Of a DNA stretch of 47,870 nucleotides, positions 33,944-42,400 are shown in pieces (position 1 is the first letter of the stretch; every line of letters starts with the position of its first letter). Origin of the DNA: Spartobacteria bacterium (lineage in GTDB: Bacteria > Verrucomicrobiota > Verrucomicrobiia > Chthoniobacterales > UBA6821). The stretch spans positions 1-47,870 of the forward strand of contig CANIVT010000018.1 in the NCBI GenBank assembly GCA_947471565.1, given 5' to 3'. The notes under the pieces were generated by a model. It was not told the origin of the DNA. It searched no databases and worked only from the letters and a program-made list of their open reading frames with translations. Made by a program: the position numbers and the translations under genes.

Positions 33944-35416
33944 TTACAGCTTCAGGTCGATGACCGAGGCAATCGGATCGGGAGCCTGGGCAGGCAGGCC
34001 GGAGACCGTCACGCCCTTGTCATCCTGCGAGACGGTGAGTTTGGGAACTTCGCCCAAGGCATGGGGATCGGTCAGCAGACTCGCTCCGGTAACGGTGCGG
34101 GAAAAGGCGGGGACGCTGAACTTTCCGTCGGTGGGCCACTTGAAGATGATGAGGTAGACATGTCCCGGCTTGGTCGTGGCACGCCATTCCCAGTCGGGCT
34201 TGAAGACCTTCCGGCTCTTGCCGTCCTTCTCCACGGTGACGTAGGAACCGGCCTCATTACCGAAGGGCGTGGCTCCGCTACCGTAAATCGCGGCGCCGTT
34301 GACCTTCATCCATTTGCCGACATCAGAAAGCCTTTTCAGGCTCTCGGGAGGAATCTCGCCTTGGGAATCGGGTCCGACGTTGAGCAGGTAATTACCCCCC
34401 TTGCTGGCGATGTCGCAGAGATTGCGGATGATGATCTCGGTCGATTTCCAGTGATTATCGACGGCATTGTATCCCCAGTGATCGTTGAGCGTCATGCAGG
34501 TCTCCCAGTCGCGACCGGGGAATCCCTGCGCCGGGATGGTCTGCTCGGGGGTCTTGGTATCGCCCGGGAAGCACGGTTTGCCTTTTTCATCGCGACCCCA
34601 GTAGAGGCGGTCGTTCTGGATCAGTCCGGGATGGAGCTTGCGGATAACGGCATCGATCCTCGTCGACTGGTTCCTGGTCAGGAGCGTGGGCGAGTCCCAC
34701 CAGATCACGGCGGGGGTGTCCTTGCCATAGTTGGAGAGGAGTTCCGTGACCTGAGGCACCACGACCTTGTCCACGTACTCGTCCGTGTCGCGGTCCTGCG
34801 CCTTGTCCCAGTGACCTCCGCGCTGGGCGCTGCCGCCGTTGACCCAGTCCTGATCCTGGGAGTAATAAAAGCCGAGCTTCATACCCTGCTTGCGACACTC
34901 CTCGGTCAGTGCCTTGAGGGGATCCTTGGCATAGGGGGTTGCCTGCACGATGTTCCAGTCGCTCGCCTTGGTGTCAAACATGGCGAACCCATCGTGGTGC
35001 TTGGCGGTGATCACGATGTAGTTCATCCCGGCGCTCCTGGCGGCCGCCACGAAGGACGCGGGGTCGAATTTCACCGGGTTGAACTGCTTGGCATACTCGC
35101 GGTATTCGGCCACGGGGATCCTTCCATGGAGCATGATCCATTCGCCGTAACCGGTCCGCCCCTTGTAAGAGCCTCCGGGAACCGAATAGACCCCCCAGTG
35201 GACGAACATGCCGAACTTCGCATCCCTCCACCACGCCATGCGCGCATCGCGAGCCTCCTTGGACTCCCCGGGAACCGAGGAGAGAATGGGCGGAGCGGGG
35301 GTAGGGGATGCCGCCGATGTCTCGGCGGTCCCTGCGGCAACGATACCGGGAAAACCGGGAGCCAGAAGGAGAGCCATCGCCCGGAGGGCGACGGCTCGCA
35401 TGGATCCGCGCATCAT
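33944..35416 (-). CDS. Secreted GH29 alpha-L-fucosidase, tandem copy 2 of cluster II
   Basis: 490 residues from the ATG at 35416 (an internal ATG at residue 6 is also possible), with a signal peptide (AVALRAMALLLAPGFPGIVAA) and a shorter Pro-rich linker than its neighbours. The barrel motifs are FGMFVHWGVYSVPGG, YIVITAKHHDGFAMFDTK, nucleophile Asp241 in AVIWWDSP, and DWETCMT with Glu305. The catalytic half is very close to copy 1; the loops after the barrel (LYWGRDEKGKPCFPGD, NEAGSYVTVEKDGKSRK) differ, so substrate loops may have diverged. It starts 13 bases after copy 3. Confidence 0.93.
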   Translation of the reverse strand: MMRGSMRAVALRAMALLLAPGFPGIVAAGTAETSAASPTPAPPILSSVPGESKEARDARMAWWRDAKFGMFVHWGVYSVPGGSYKGRTGYGEWIMLHGRIPVAEYREYAKQFNPVKFDPASFVAAARSAGMNYIVITAKHHDGFAMFDTKASDWNIVQATPYAKDPLKALTEECRKQGMKLGFYYSQDQDWVNGGSAQRGGHWDKAQDRDTDEYVDKVVVPQVTELLSNYGKDTPAVIWWDSPTLLTRNQSTRIDAVIRKLHPGLIQNDRLYWGRDEKGKPCFPGDTKTPEQTIPAQGFPGRDWETCMTLNDHWGYNAVDNHWKSTEIIIRNLCDIASKGGNYLLNVGPDSQGEIPPESLKRLSDVGKWMKVNGAAIYGSGATPFGNEAGSYVTVEKDGKSRKVFKPDWEWRATTKPGHVYLIIFKWPTDGKFSVPAFSRTVTGASLLTDPHALGEVPKLTVSQDDKGVTVSGLPAQAPDPIASVIDLKL

Positions 35417-35429
35417 GCTGCGAGGATTC

Positions 35430-36941
35430 TTACTCCTTCAGATCGATGACCGTGGCCACCGCGTCGGGAGCCTTGGCGGGAAGACCCGACACGGTGATGC
35501 CCGTGGCATCCTGGCTCACGCTGAGCTTCGCGGAGGGATCCGCCAGCAGGGTGGCGCCGGCGATCTTTCCGGGATAGGGCGGGGTCTTGAACGTGCCGTT
35601 GGCGGGCCACTTGAAGAGGATCAGGTAGACATGGCCGGGCTTTTTGGTGGCGCGCCAGTCGTTCTGCGAGGAGACCTGCACCTTGGTGCCGTAGCCGCTC
35701 TTGCCCTCGACAGGCTTTCCGAACTCCTCGCCAAAGGGCGTGGCCGTCGTTCCATAGATCGCCGCTCCGTTGACCTTCATCCACTGGCCCACCTCGGCGA
35801 GCCTCTTGACGCTCTCGGGCGGGATCTCGCCATGGGAATCGGGGCCGACGTTCAGCAGGTAATTGCCTCCCTTGCTGGCGATGTCGGAGAGATTGCGGAT
35901 GATCGTGTCGAGGGACTTCCAGTTCTTGTCATCCTTCTTGAATCCCCAGGTGCCGTTGAGGGTCATGCAGGTCTCCCAGTCGCGACCGGGGAAGCCTTGG
36001 GCGGGGATGTGCTGCTCGGGAGTCTCCGTGTCGCCCTTGTAGCCGCCCCCGAGGCGGTTGTTCTGGATGAGGCCGGGGCGGAGCTTCTGGATGACGGCAT
36101 CGATCCTTGCGGCCCGCTCCTTGTTCATGCCCGTCGGGGTATCCCACCAGACGACCGCGGGCGTGTCGGATCCGTAGTTGCTCAGGATCTCCGTGATCTG
36201 GGGAATGGCCGTCTTGTCGATATAGTCATCCATGTCATGCTCCTGAGCCTTGTCCCACTTGCCGCCGGCGGCGGAACCGCCGTTATTCCAGTCCTGCGCC
36301 TGGGAGTAGTAGAAGCCCAGCTTGATGCCCTGCTTGCGGCACTCCTCGGCGAGTTCCTTGAGGGGATCCCGCTGGAACGGGGCCGCCTTCACGATGCTCC
36401 AGCCGTTGACCTTCGTGTCGAACATCGCGAAGCCGTCATGATGCTTCGCCGTGATCACGATATACTTCATCCCCGCGTCCTTGGCCGCCGCCACGAACTT
36501 GGCTGCGTCGAACTTGTCCGCCTTGAAGTCCTTGGCATAGGCTTGGTAATCGGACATCGGGATCTTCCCCTTGTTCATGATCCACTCGCCGATGCCGCCG
36601 ACCGGCTTCTCCTTGTAGTATCCTGCAGGCACGGAATAGACACCCCAGTGGACGAACATGCCGAACTTGGCGTCGCGCCACCATCCCATGCGTGCGTCGC
36701 GCTGGGCCTTGGTTTCGCCGGGGACGGAGGAGACGGGGTGGTTGGGATCGGCGGCGGGGGGAGGCGTCGGCATCACCGTCGGGGTGGTGGCGCTTGGCTC
36801 GGGGTTGGTTGAGGCGGCCGGTGGCGAGGGCTTGTTCGTTGACTGGGCGTGGGCCTGACCCGCAAGCAGCGACAGGGCGATGAGGGAGAGTCCGAGAACG
36901 GAGGTGGTTGAGCGGAGGGGGTGTGTCATGGATGGTGTCAT
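35430..36941 (-). CDS. Secreted GH29 alpha-L-fucosidase, tandem copy 3 of cluster II
   Basis: 503 residues from the ATG at 36941; ATGs at 36929 and 36983 are possible, and the signal peptide (VLGLSLIALSLLAGQAHA) fits either of the first two. A Pro/Thr/Ala linker precedes FGMFVHWGVYSVPAG, YIVITAKHHDGFAMFDTK, nucleophile Asp267 in AVVWWDTP, and DWETCMT with Glu323. It is the first gene of the minus-strand run that goes on to the symporter and paralogue 3, and its promoter must lie in the 172-base gap shared with the divergent pseudopilin cassette. Confidence 0.93.
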   Translation of the reverse strand: MTPSMTHPLRSTTSVLGLSLIALSLLAGQAHAQSTNKPSPPAASTNPEPSATTPTVMPTPPPAADPNHPVSSVPGETKAQRDARMGWWRDAKFGMFVHWGVYSVPAGYYKEKPVGGIGEWIMNKGKIPMSDYQAYAKDFKADKFDAAKFVAAAKDAGMKYIVITAKHHDGFAMFDTKVNGWSIVKAAPFQRDPLKELAEECRKQGIKLGFYYSQAQDWNNGGSAAGGKWDKAQEHDMDDYIDKTAIPQITEILSNYGSDTPAVVWWDTPTGMNKERAARIDAVIQKLRPGLIQNNRLGGGYKGDTETPEQHIPAQGFPGRDWETCMTLNGTWGFKKDDKNWKSLDTIIRNLSDIASKGGNYLLNVGPDSHGEIPPESVKRLAEVGQWMKVNGAAIYGTTATPFGEEFGKPVEGKSGYGTKVQVSSQNDWRATKKPGHVYLILFKWPANGTFKTPPYPGKIAGATLLADPSAKLSVSQDATGITVSGLPAKAPDAVATVIDLKE

Positions 36942-37113
36942 GAGAAGAACTTCGGAGCGTGAATGACCGATTGCGGAAGGCAAGCAATTTCAAAAAACCT
37001 CTCCCCGTCATGCCCGTGCCATGACCCGCCCGCACTGCCGGATGCCCCATACTCCTGCCTCCCTCCATGAATTGGAGTTGTTTATCCGAGGATCGTTCCC
37101 TTACTTTGTCTTC

Positions 37114-37803
37114 ATGACAGGATGCCCCCCGCCAGTCCCGCACCACCCGTCTCTGACGACCGGGGAGCGCAGGGCGGCCTTTACTCTGATCGAGCTGCTG
37201 GTCGTCATCGGGATCATCCTGGCGATGGCGGCGATCATGGTACCCGCTGTCAGCTTCATCCAGGGAGGAAGCGACCTGGGCATCGCCGGCGGCCGGATCT
37301 CGGGCATCCTCGAGCAGGCCCGCGCCCATGCCATGGCCCGGAACACTTGCGTCTGGGTCGGCCTGAGGAATGTGAATCCCGGCGGGCCGGTTGCCATCGC
37401 CTCCGTCTATTCCAGGGACGGCACCTCCAATGCCGCATCGACCAATCTAATCCCGCTCGGCAAACTCATCAGTATAGAGAATGTCTGCCTTTCTACAAAC
37501 ACGAGTAGTAGCACCAACGGGAATCTCCGGCGCCCGACCGCCGACACCATCCTGATCTCGGGCTCATCCTCGGTCCCGTTTTCCCTAACCAAGGGAGGAG
37601 TCACCCACACCTTCAGCAACACCATCGGATTCAACTCCCAGGGCATCGCCGTCACGCAGGGATTCGAAACCGTTCCCCGGAACATCGAGGTGGGACTGAT
37701 TCCATCCCGTAATACCAACGCCGCCCCTGCCTCCCCCCCGACGAATGTTCTCGTCCTTCAGGTCACCGGCATCTCCGGCGCCGTCAGAACCTTCCGACCA
37801 TGA
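37114..37803 (+). CDS. Verru_Chthon cassette protein D (GspH-like pseudopilin)
   Basis: 229 residues from the ATG at 37114; the longer frame from 37021 would give a leader of over 50 residues. A short positively charged leader ends ERRAA before FTLIELLVVIGIILAMAAIMVPAVSFI, the class III prepilin N-terminus with the conserved Glu at +5. Unusually, the residue before the cleavage site is Ala rather than Gly. The remainder, rich in Asn, Thr and Ser, is the globular part. It is the first of four overlapping genes in the order D-B-C-A described for this Verrucomicrobia-specific cassette. By position it corresponds to minor pseudopilin GspH. The protein would sit in the inner membrane and assemble into a pseudopilus-like structure. 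Confidence 0.85.
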   Translation: MTGCPPPVPHHPSLTTGERRAAFTLIELLVVIGIILAMAAIMVPAVSFIQGGSDLGIAGGRISGILEQARAHAMARNTCVWVGLRNVNPGGPVAIASVYSRDGTSNAASTNLIPLGKLISIENVCLSTNTSSSTNGNLRRPTADTILISGSSSVPFSLTKGGVTHTFSNTIGFNSQGIAVTQGFETVPRNIEVGLIPSRNTNAAPASPPTNVLVLQVTGISGAVRTFRP

Positions 37804-37829
37804 ACCTTTCTGCCATGAACCTTTCGGCA
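37800..37829 (+). repeat. 15-base tandem repeat at the start of the cassette B gene
   Basis: ATGAACCTTTCTGCC is followed at once by ATGAACCTTTCGGCA, giving two in-frame start codons. A third, degenerate unit precedes them inside the end of the D gene (AACCTTCCGACC at 37788-37799). Copy-number change here would alter the leader length and the D/B overlap. Confidence 0.75.
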
Positions 37830-38330
37830 TCCACCGCACCCCTGTATCGTGCACCGGTCGGATCACTGGCGACAGGCTCCCGATCGGGCCGTGCAGGATT
37901 TTCCCTGGTCGAGGTGGTCATCGCGGTCGGCATCGCCGCCTTTTGCCTGGTCGTGATGCTGGGTCTTATCCCGACGGGCCTGAGCACCAATAAGGACAGC
38001 TCCGGCGAGACGGCCGCCGCCAACATAGCCCGCAATATCTTCTCGGACCTCCGGGCCACCGCCAAAACCAACTCCACGTCTTCACTCTGCGGGATCACCT
38101 TCCCCTCCGGTGCTTCCCCTGAGATCTCCACCAACTATTGGGATGATGCCGGAGCCACAAATTCCACGAACTCCATCCTGACCAAATACAGGTCCACCGT
38201 GACCGTGACCTCGAACAGCTCCCCCGTCATGACAGTCAGTCTCCTCATCACCTGGCCCCACACCGCGGCCACCAACACCGCTCCCGGCCGCTACGAGGTC
38301 ATGACGGCGGTCGACCGCCGCTTCCCCTGA
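37800..38330 (+). CDS. Verru_Chthon cassette protein B (GspI-like pseudopilin)
   Basis: 176 residues. The start codon overlaps the stop of the D gene (ATGA), implying coupled translation. The prepilin motif is RAG/FSLVEVVIAVGIAAF with Gly at -1 and Glu at +5. A small globular domain rich in Thr, Ser and Asn follows and ends GRYEVMTAVDRRFP. The first ten residues are a direct repeat (MNLSA twice) encoded by a 15-base tandem duplication. By order and size it parallels GspI of type II secretion. Confidence 0.87.
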   Translation: MNLSAMNLSASTAPLYRAPVGSLATGSRSGRAGFSLVEVVIAVGIAAFCLVVMLGLIPTGLSTNKDSSGETAAANIARNIFSDLRATAKTNSTSSLCGITFPSGASPEISTNYWDDAGATNSTNSILTKYRSTVTVTSNSSPVMTVSLLITWPHTAATNTAPGRYEVMTAVDRRFP

Positions 38331-39463
38331 TGAAGACCGCTTACCCCTTCCCCTCTCGGTCATCCGGAGCGATGGATCAGACCGTCTCCGGGGGCACCCC
38401 CTCCTCGGACGGCTTCACCCTCGTCGAGTTGCTTGTGGCCATGGCGGTCCTCGCCATGTTTGTCGTGCTCATGGCACAGCTCCTGGAGAGCGCCTCGCAG
38501 GCCTCCCGCTCCAGCGGCAAGCGGACCGATGCCGACAGCCAGGCCCGCATGGTCTTTGACCGTATGGCCGGTGATCTGTCGAGGATGGTGCGGCGTCCCG
38601 ACGCGGACTGCCTCTTTTACAAGAACACCAACAATGCCAGCGACGTGATGTATTTCTACAGCGAGGGCCCCGCCTACTTTACCAACACGAATTCTGCGGG
38701 CGCCTCCAACAACGGAACTGTCTCGCTTATCGGATACCGTGTGGCCACCAATGCCATGTACACCAACAACCCCGTCCTCGAGCGACTTGGCAAGGGGCTC
38801 TACTGGACCAATGCCGCATCCACCAATATCCCCATCTTTTTGACCACGCCATCGGGATCCGCGATCCCCACCAACCCCAGCACCCTCGCGGGCAACTGGG
38901 CTTCCCTCCTCGGGACGGCGGCCGGCGGCTACACCAACACTACCGATACCAACTGCTTCCAGACCCTCGGGGACCTCGTCTGCCGCATGGAGATCCAGTT
39001 CCTCCTCACCGACGGCACGGTCTCCGACCGACCGATCCTGTCCAATGCTCCGGGCAACTGGCCAACTGGCCCCACATTTTTCAACGCCACCACCTCCGAT
39101 CCTGCCACAACCAGCGCCACCCCGACCTACACGACCGGTTCGCGCTGGTGGAACTCCTCCACCCAGCGCGGCTATCTCTGCACCAGTGCCGCCTCCAATG
39201 CCGCCGTCTGGAGCCCGATCGGCACCCGCGATGTGACCGCCCTGGTGGTGACCCTCGCCATCCTCGATGCCACCAGTCGGAAAATCATCCCAGCCGGTAC
39301 GGCCATCAACGGCACGGCGCTGGCCGATTCCTCCTCTTCAAATCCTGTTGCGACATCCTGGATGAGCGCCGTCACGAACTCCTCCTTCGCGGGCTCGCTC
39401 GGCATCCCACGCGCCGCCGCATCCCAGGTCAGGATCTTCCAGAGAACTTTCCCACTGCAATGA
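38330..39463 (+). CDS. Verru_Chthon cassette protein C (GspJ-like pseudopilin)
   Basis: 377 residues. It starts on the last base of the B stop codon (TGATG). The leader ends SSDG before FTLVELLVAMAVLAMFVVLMAQLL, a standard prepilin N-terminus with Gly at -1 and Glu at +5. A conserved helix (RMVFDRMAGDLSRMVRRPD) follows, as in GspJ, where the helix packs on the pseudopilus tip. The rest is a Thr/Asn/Ser-rich beta domain with AALVVTLAILDATSRK near the end. The stop overlaps the A gene start by an ATGA junction. Confidence 0.88.
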   Translation: MKTAYPFPSRSSGAMDQTVSGGTPSSDGFTLVELLVAMAVLAMFVVLMAQLLESASQASRSSGKRTDADSQARMVFDRMAGDLSRMVRRPDADCLFYKNTNNASDVMYFYSEGPAYFTNTNSAGASNNGTVSLIGYRVATNAMYTNNPVLERLGKGLYWTNAASTNIPIFLTTPSGSAIPTNPSTLAGNWASLLGTAAGGYTNTTDTNCFQTLGDLVCRMEIQFLLTDGTVSDRPILSNAPGNWPTGPTFFNATTSDPATTSATPTYTTGSRWWNSSTQRGYLCTSAASNAAVWSPIGTRDVTALVVTLAILDATSRKIIPAGTAINGTALADSSSSNPVATSWMSAVTNSSFAGSLGIPRAAASQVRIFQRTFPLQ

Positions 39464-42400
39464 AACCTGCTAACTTAATTTTTGTGAACCCCCTCCTGTC
39501 TCCGCATCGAGTCTTGAGAAGCTCCCGCGAGCAGGGAGCGGCGCTGGTCATCGTGCTCGCGTTCATGGTCATGCTGGTCGGGGTGGTGGTCGCCTTCTTT
39601 GTGAAGGCCAGCAATGACCGACAGGTCGCCGACTCCAGTGCCTCCCAGACGAGCGCGGAACTCTTTGCCAGGGGTGCCATGGACACCATCATCGGGGATC
39701 TCAGACAGGAAATCGCCGATGGATCGACCGCCACCACGAATGTAACGGGTTCTATTACCAACATCATCTATCTCCCTTGGGTGGTGAACAGTGGCTCCAA
39801 TGTCTGGAGCAACGCCGTCCCGGCTTTGGTCGGATCCTCCGGCACCAATGGCCTCCAGAATTTGGTCAAGATCAGCACCAATGCTCCTTTCTACAGCCGG
39901 TTGGGGCCCTCAGGGATGGTTTCGGGAACGAATCGCGTCAGCAGCATCTCCACGACCAATGCCTCGTTGAACTACCGCTCCATCAGCGCCGCCCGGTGGA
40001 ACAGGCCCCTCTTCATCACTCCCACCTCCGCGACCGACTACACCCCGGTGGCCACGTCCGGATTCACCCCTCCCTCCTGGATCTACATAGACAGGGCGGG
40101 GGGGAATCCCAAGACATGGAGTACTTCGCTGAGATTTTCCCCGACCAATCCCTCCTCGGTGATCGGGCGTTATGCCTATGCGATCTACGATGAGGGAGGA
40201 CTCCTGGATATCAATGCGGCCGGTTTCCCTCCCGCCATGACGAACACATTGGCCACGTGGCCCCGCACGAATAGCCTATACGCCAAAATCTCGCTCGCCT
40301 ATGCGGATCTCAGCCAGTTGACCACCGCCGGGGGTACGCCACTGCTGACCACCAACCAGATCGACCGATTGATCAACTGGCGCAACACGGCAAGCCTGAC
40401 AAATACAAGCTCCGTGGTGGCCACGGCCATCAGCTATGGCAACTATGCCCGCTCCCTCCCAGACTTCCTTTCGGCGGGGAATACCAGCCTGCTCATCAGC
40501 AGTGGCATGACCAACAGCGACCACCCTTTCGCCACCCGCCAGCAACTGGTCAATTACGTCACTCGCCAACTCGGGGGAAGCACGAATACGAATACACTTC
40601 AGGCGCTTCAGTATTTTTCCACCTTCACTAGGTCCCTGAACCAACCTTCCCTCTATTGGCCTAGTAACATACCTGTTGTTCAATCTGACATTGGTAATCT
40701 AGCAGATAATTTTACCAACTACGCAGGTGGTAATAGTGATTTTGGAAAAGACTTTCAGATCAATACCAATTTCCTAGCCGTACGTGTGAATACCAATTTT
40801 ATCCGGAATAACGGTTCTCAGGCAATTGTTGGGGAACCATTGGTCAAGAGGCGCTTCCCGCTGGAATATCTCACATGGATTACAGCTTGGGGACCGATTT
40901 CGGACGGTATTCCGCGACTCGCCACGAGTCCCGCTGACATTGCCAACCTAACTTCGGATGACACCATCGGGGCAAGGAGAGCACTCGCGGGGATTTACTT
41001 TACAAACAATGGCATCAGTTGGGCAACACTTCAAATGGGTACTTCCAATAATATATTGAAATACTTCGGTCTTGTCTGGAATAGCACTGACAAGCTCTGG
41101 GAATACTCCACAAATACAAGCACAGGTGTCCCCACGACAAACTACCTTTGCTACCTGAACGATTTGACCGGCACTAGGGAGCCCAACTTTATCGAGTTGC
41201 TAAAAGCCTCAATTAAATCAGGTTCTTTAGGCAAATCAACTGGCGCAATAAATGTAAGAGGAGCGAGCGAGATGACTAATCAGAATGGTATACACCAGTA
41301 CTACAGCTCAACGGATAATCACGTAATTCAGTTGGCCGCAAATATTATTGAACAGGCCAAAATGGATTACTTTCCGGTACGAATAAGATTTTCCCCTGAT
41401 TCAACCCACACTTTCACTTTTTCTGGATCAGAGCATTTTCCATATCTTTACCGATGGCATAACCAAGCCATCCAAGTATCTCCGGCGTGCAATGGTACAA
41501 GTCAACTTACAAATCCTCAACTATCCAACACCATGACGGGATTTGATACAAATGGCAACAGCACAAATGTAACAGTAGGAACTAATGCCAGTGTATTCAA
41601 AACGCCTCCTAACACTCCCCCATTTTATTATTGTGATGGTTCATCAAACAGATGTTTTAATTATCCAGTTACGGACACTTTTTATCCCGGTTACAGTGTT
41701 CTGCTCATAATACCACATCTATGGGATCCATATGATTACAACTGTAGACCAGCTACAAATGCTCGATTTATACCGAATTCATTAAGGATTGTCGCTGATA
41801 ATATTATTGCTCTACCGGGTAGCCAAAGCCCGGATGGATCAATTCCCCTATTTCCATCCACACCTAATCTAAATGTTAAATTGAACGCGGGAACTACAGG
41901 TCATAATGATAGCACTCCATTATCTACATTTTCATTGAATCCAAGCAATTCAGCAATAACAATTACTTACTCAACTAATTCGTGGACTAATTTTACTGAG
42001 CCAATTTGTTTGATGGCGTCTAATCCAACGTTATTTAGTGTAATCAGCGATACAAACCTTCTCATGGGTACAGGTGGAAGTTTATTAAAAAACAATTCAG
42101 ATGGTGCTGCATTGATTAAAAGTGGTTTTATTTCGGATTGGAGAGATCCCGTGTCAAATAACTTCACAGGTATAATGCTCGGCGCTACTCCCATCACGAT
42201 GCAAACAACAGTTATGAAAACCAACTATTTTATTGATTTGAATAATGATTATTCCAAAGATGCGCTTGGTATAGGAAACTACGGAGGCACTGATAGCATG
42301 AAATATCACTGGGGAAGCCCCAGGCATTCAGCCAATGTAATGACATTTAGATTACAATATCTTGATAATAATATTTCTAGCCCAACTTGGAGAGATTATG

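Noticed and set aside
39148-39459. In-frame upstream extension of the cassette A gene
   Set aside because: It lies inside the C pseudopilin gene in another frame. The prepilin-type N-terminus follows the ATG at 39460, which overlaps the C stop as expected for coupled genes.
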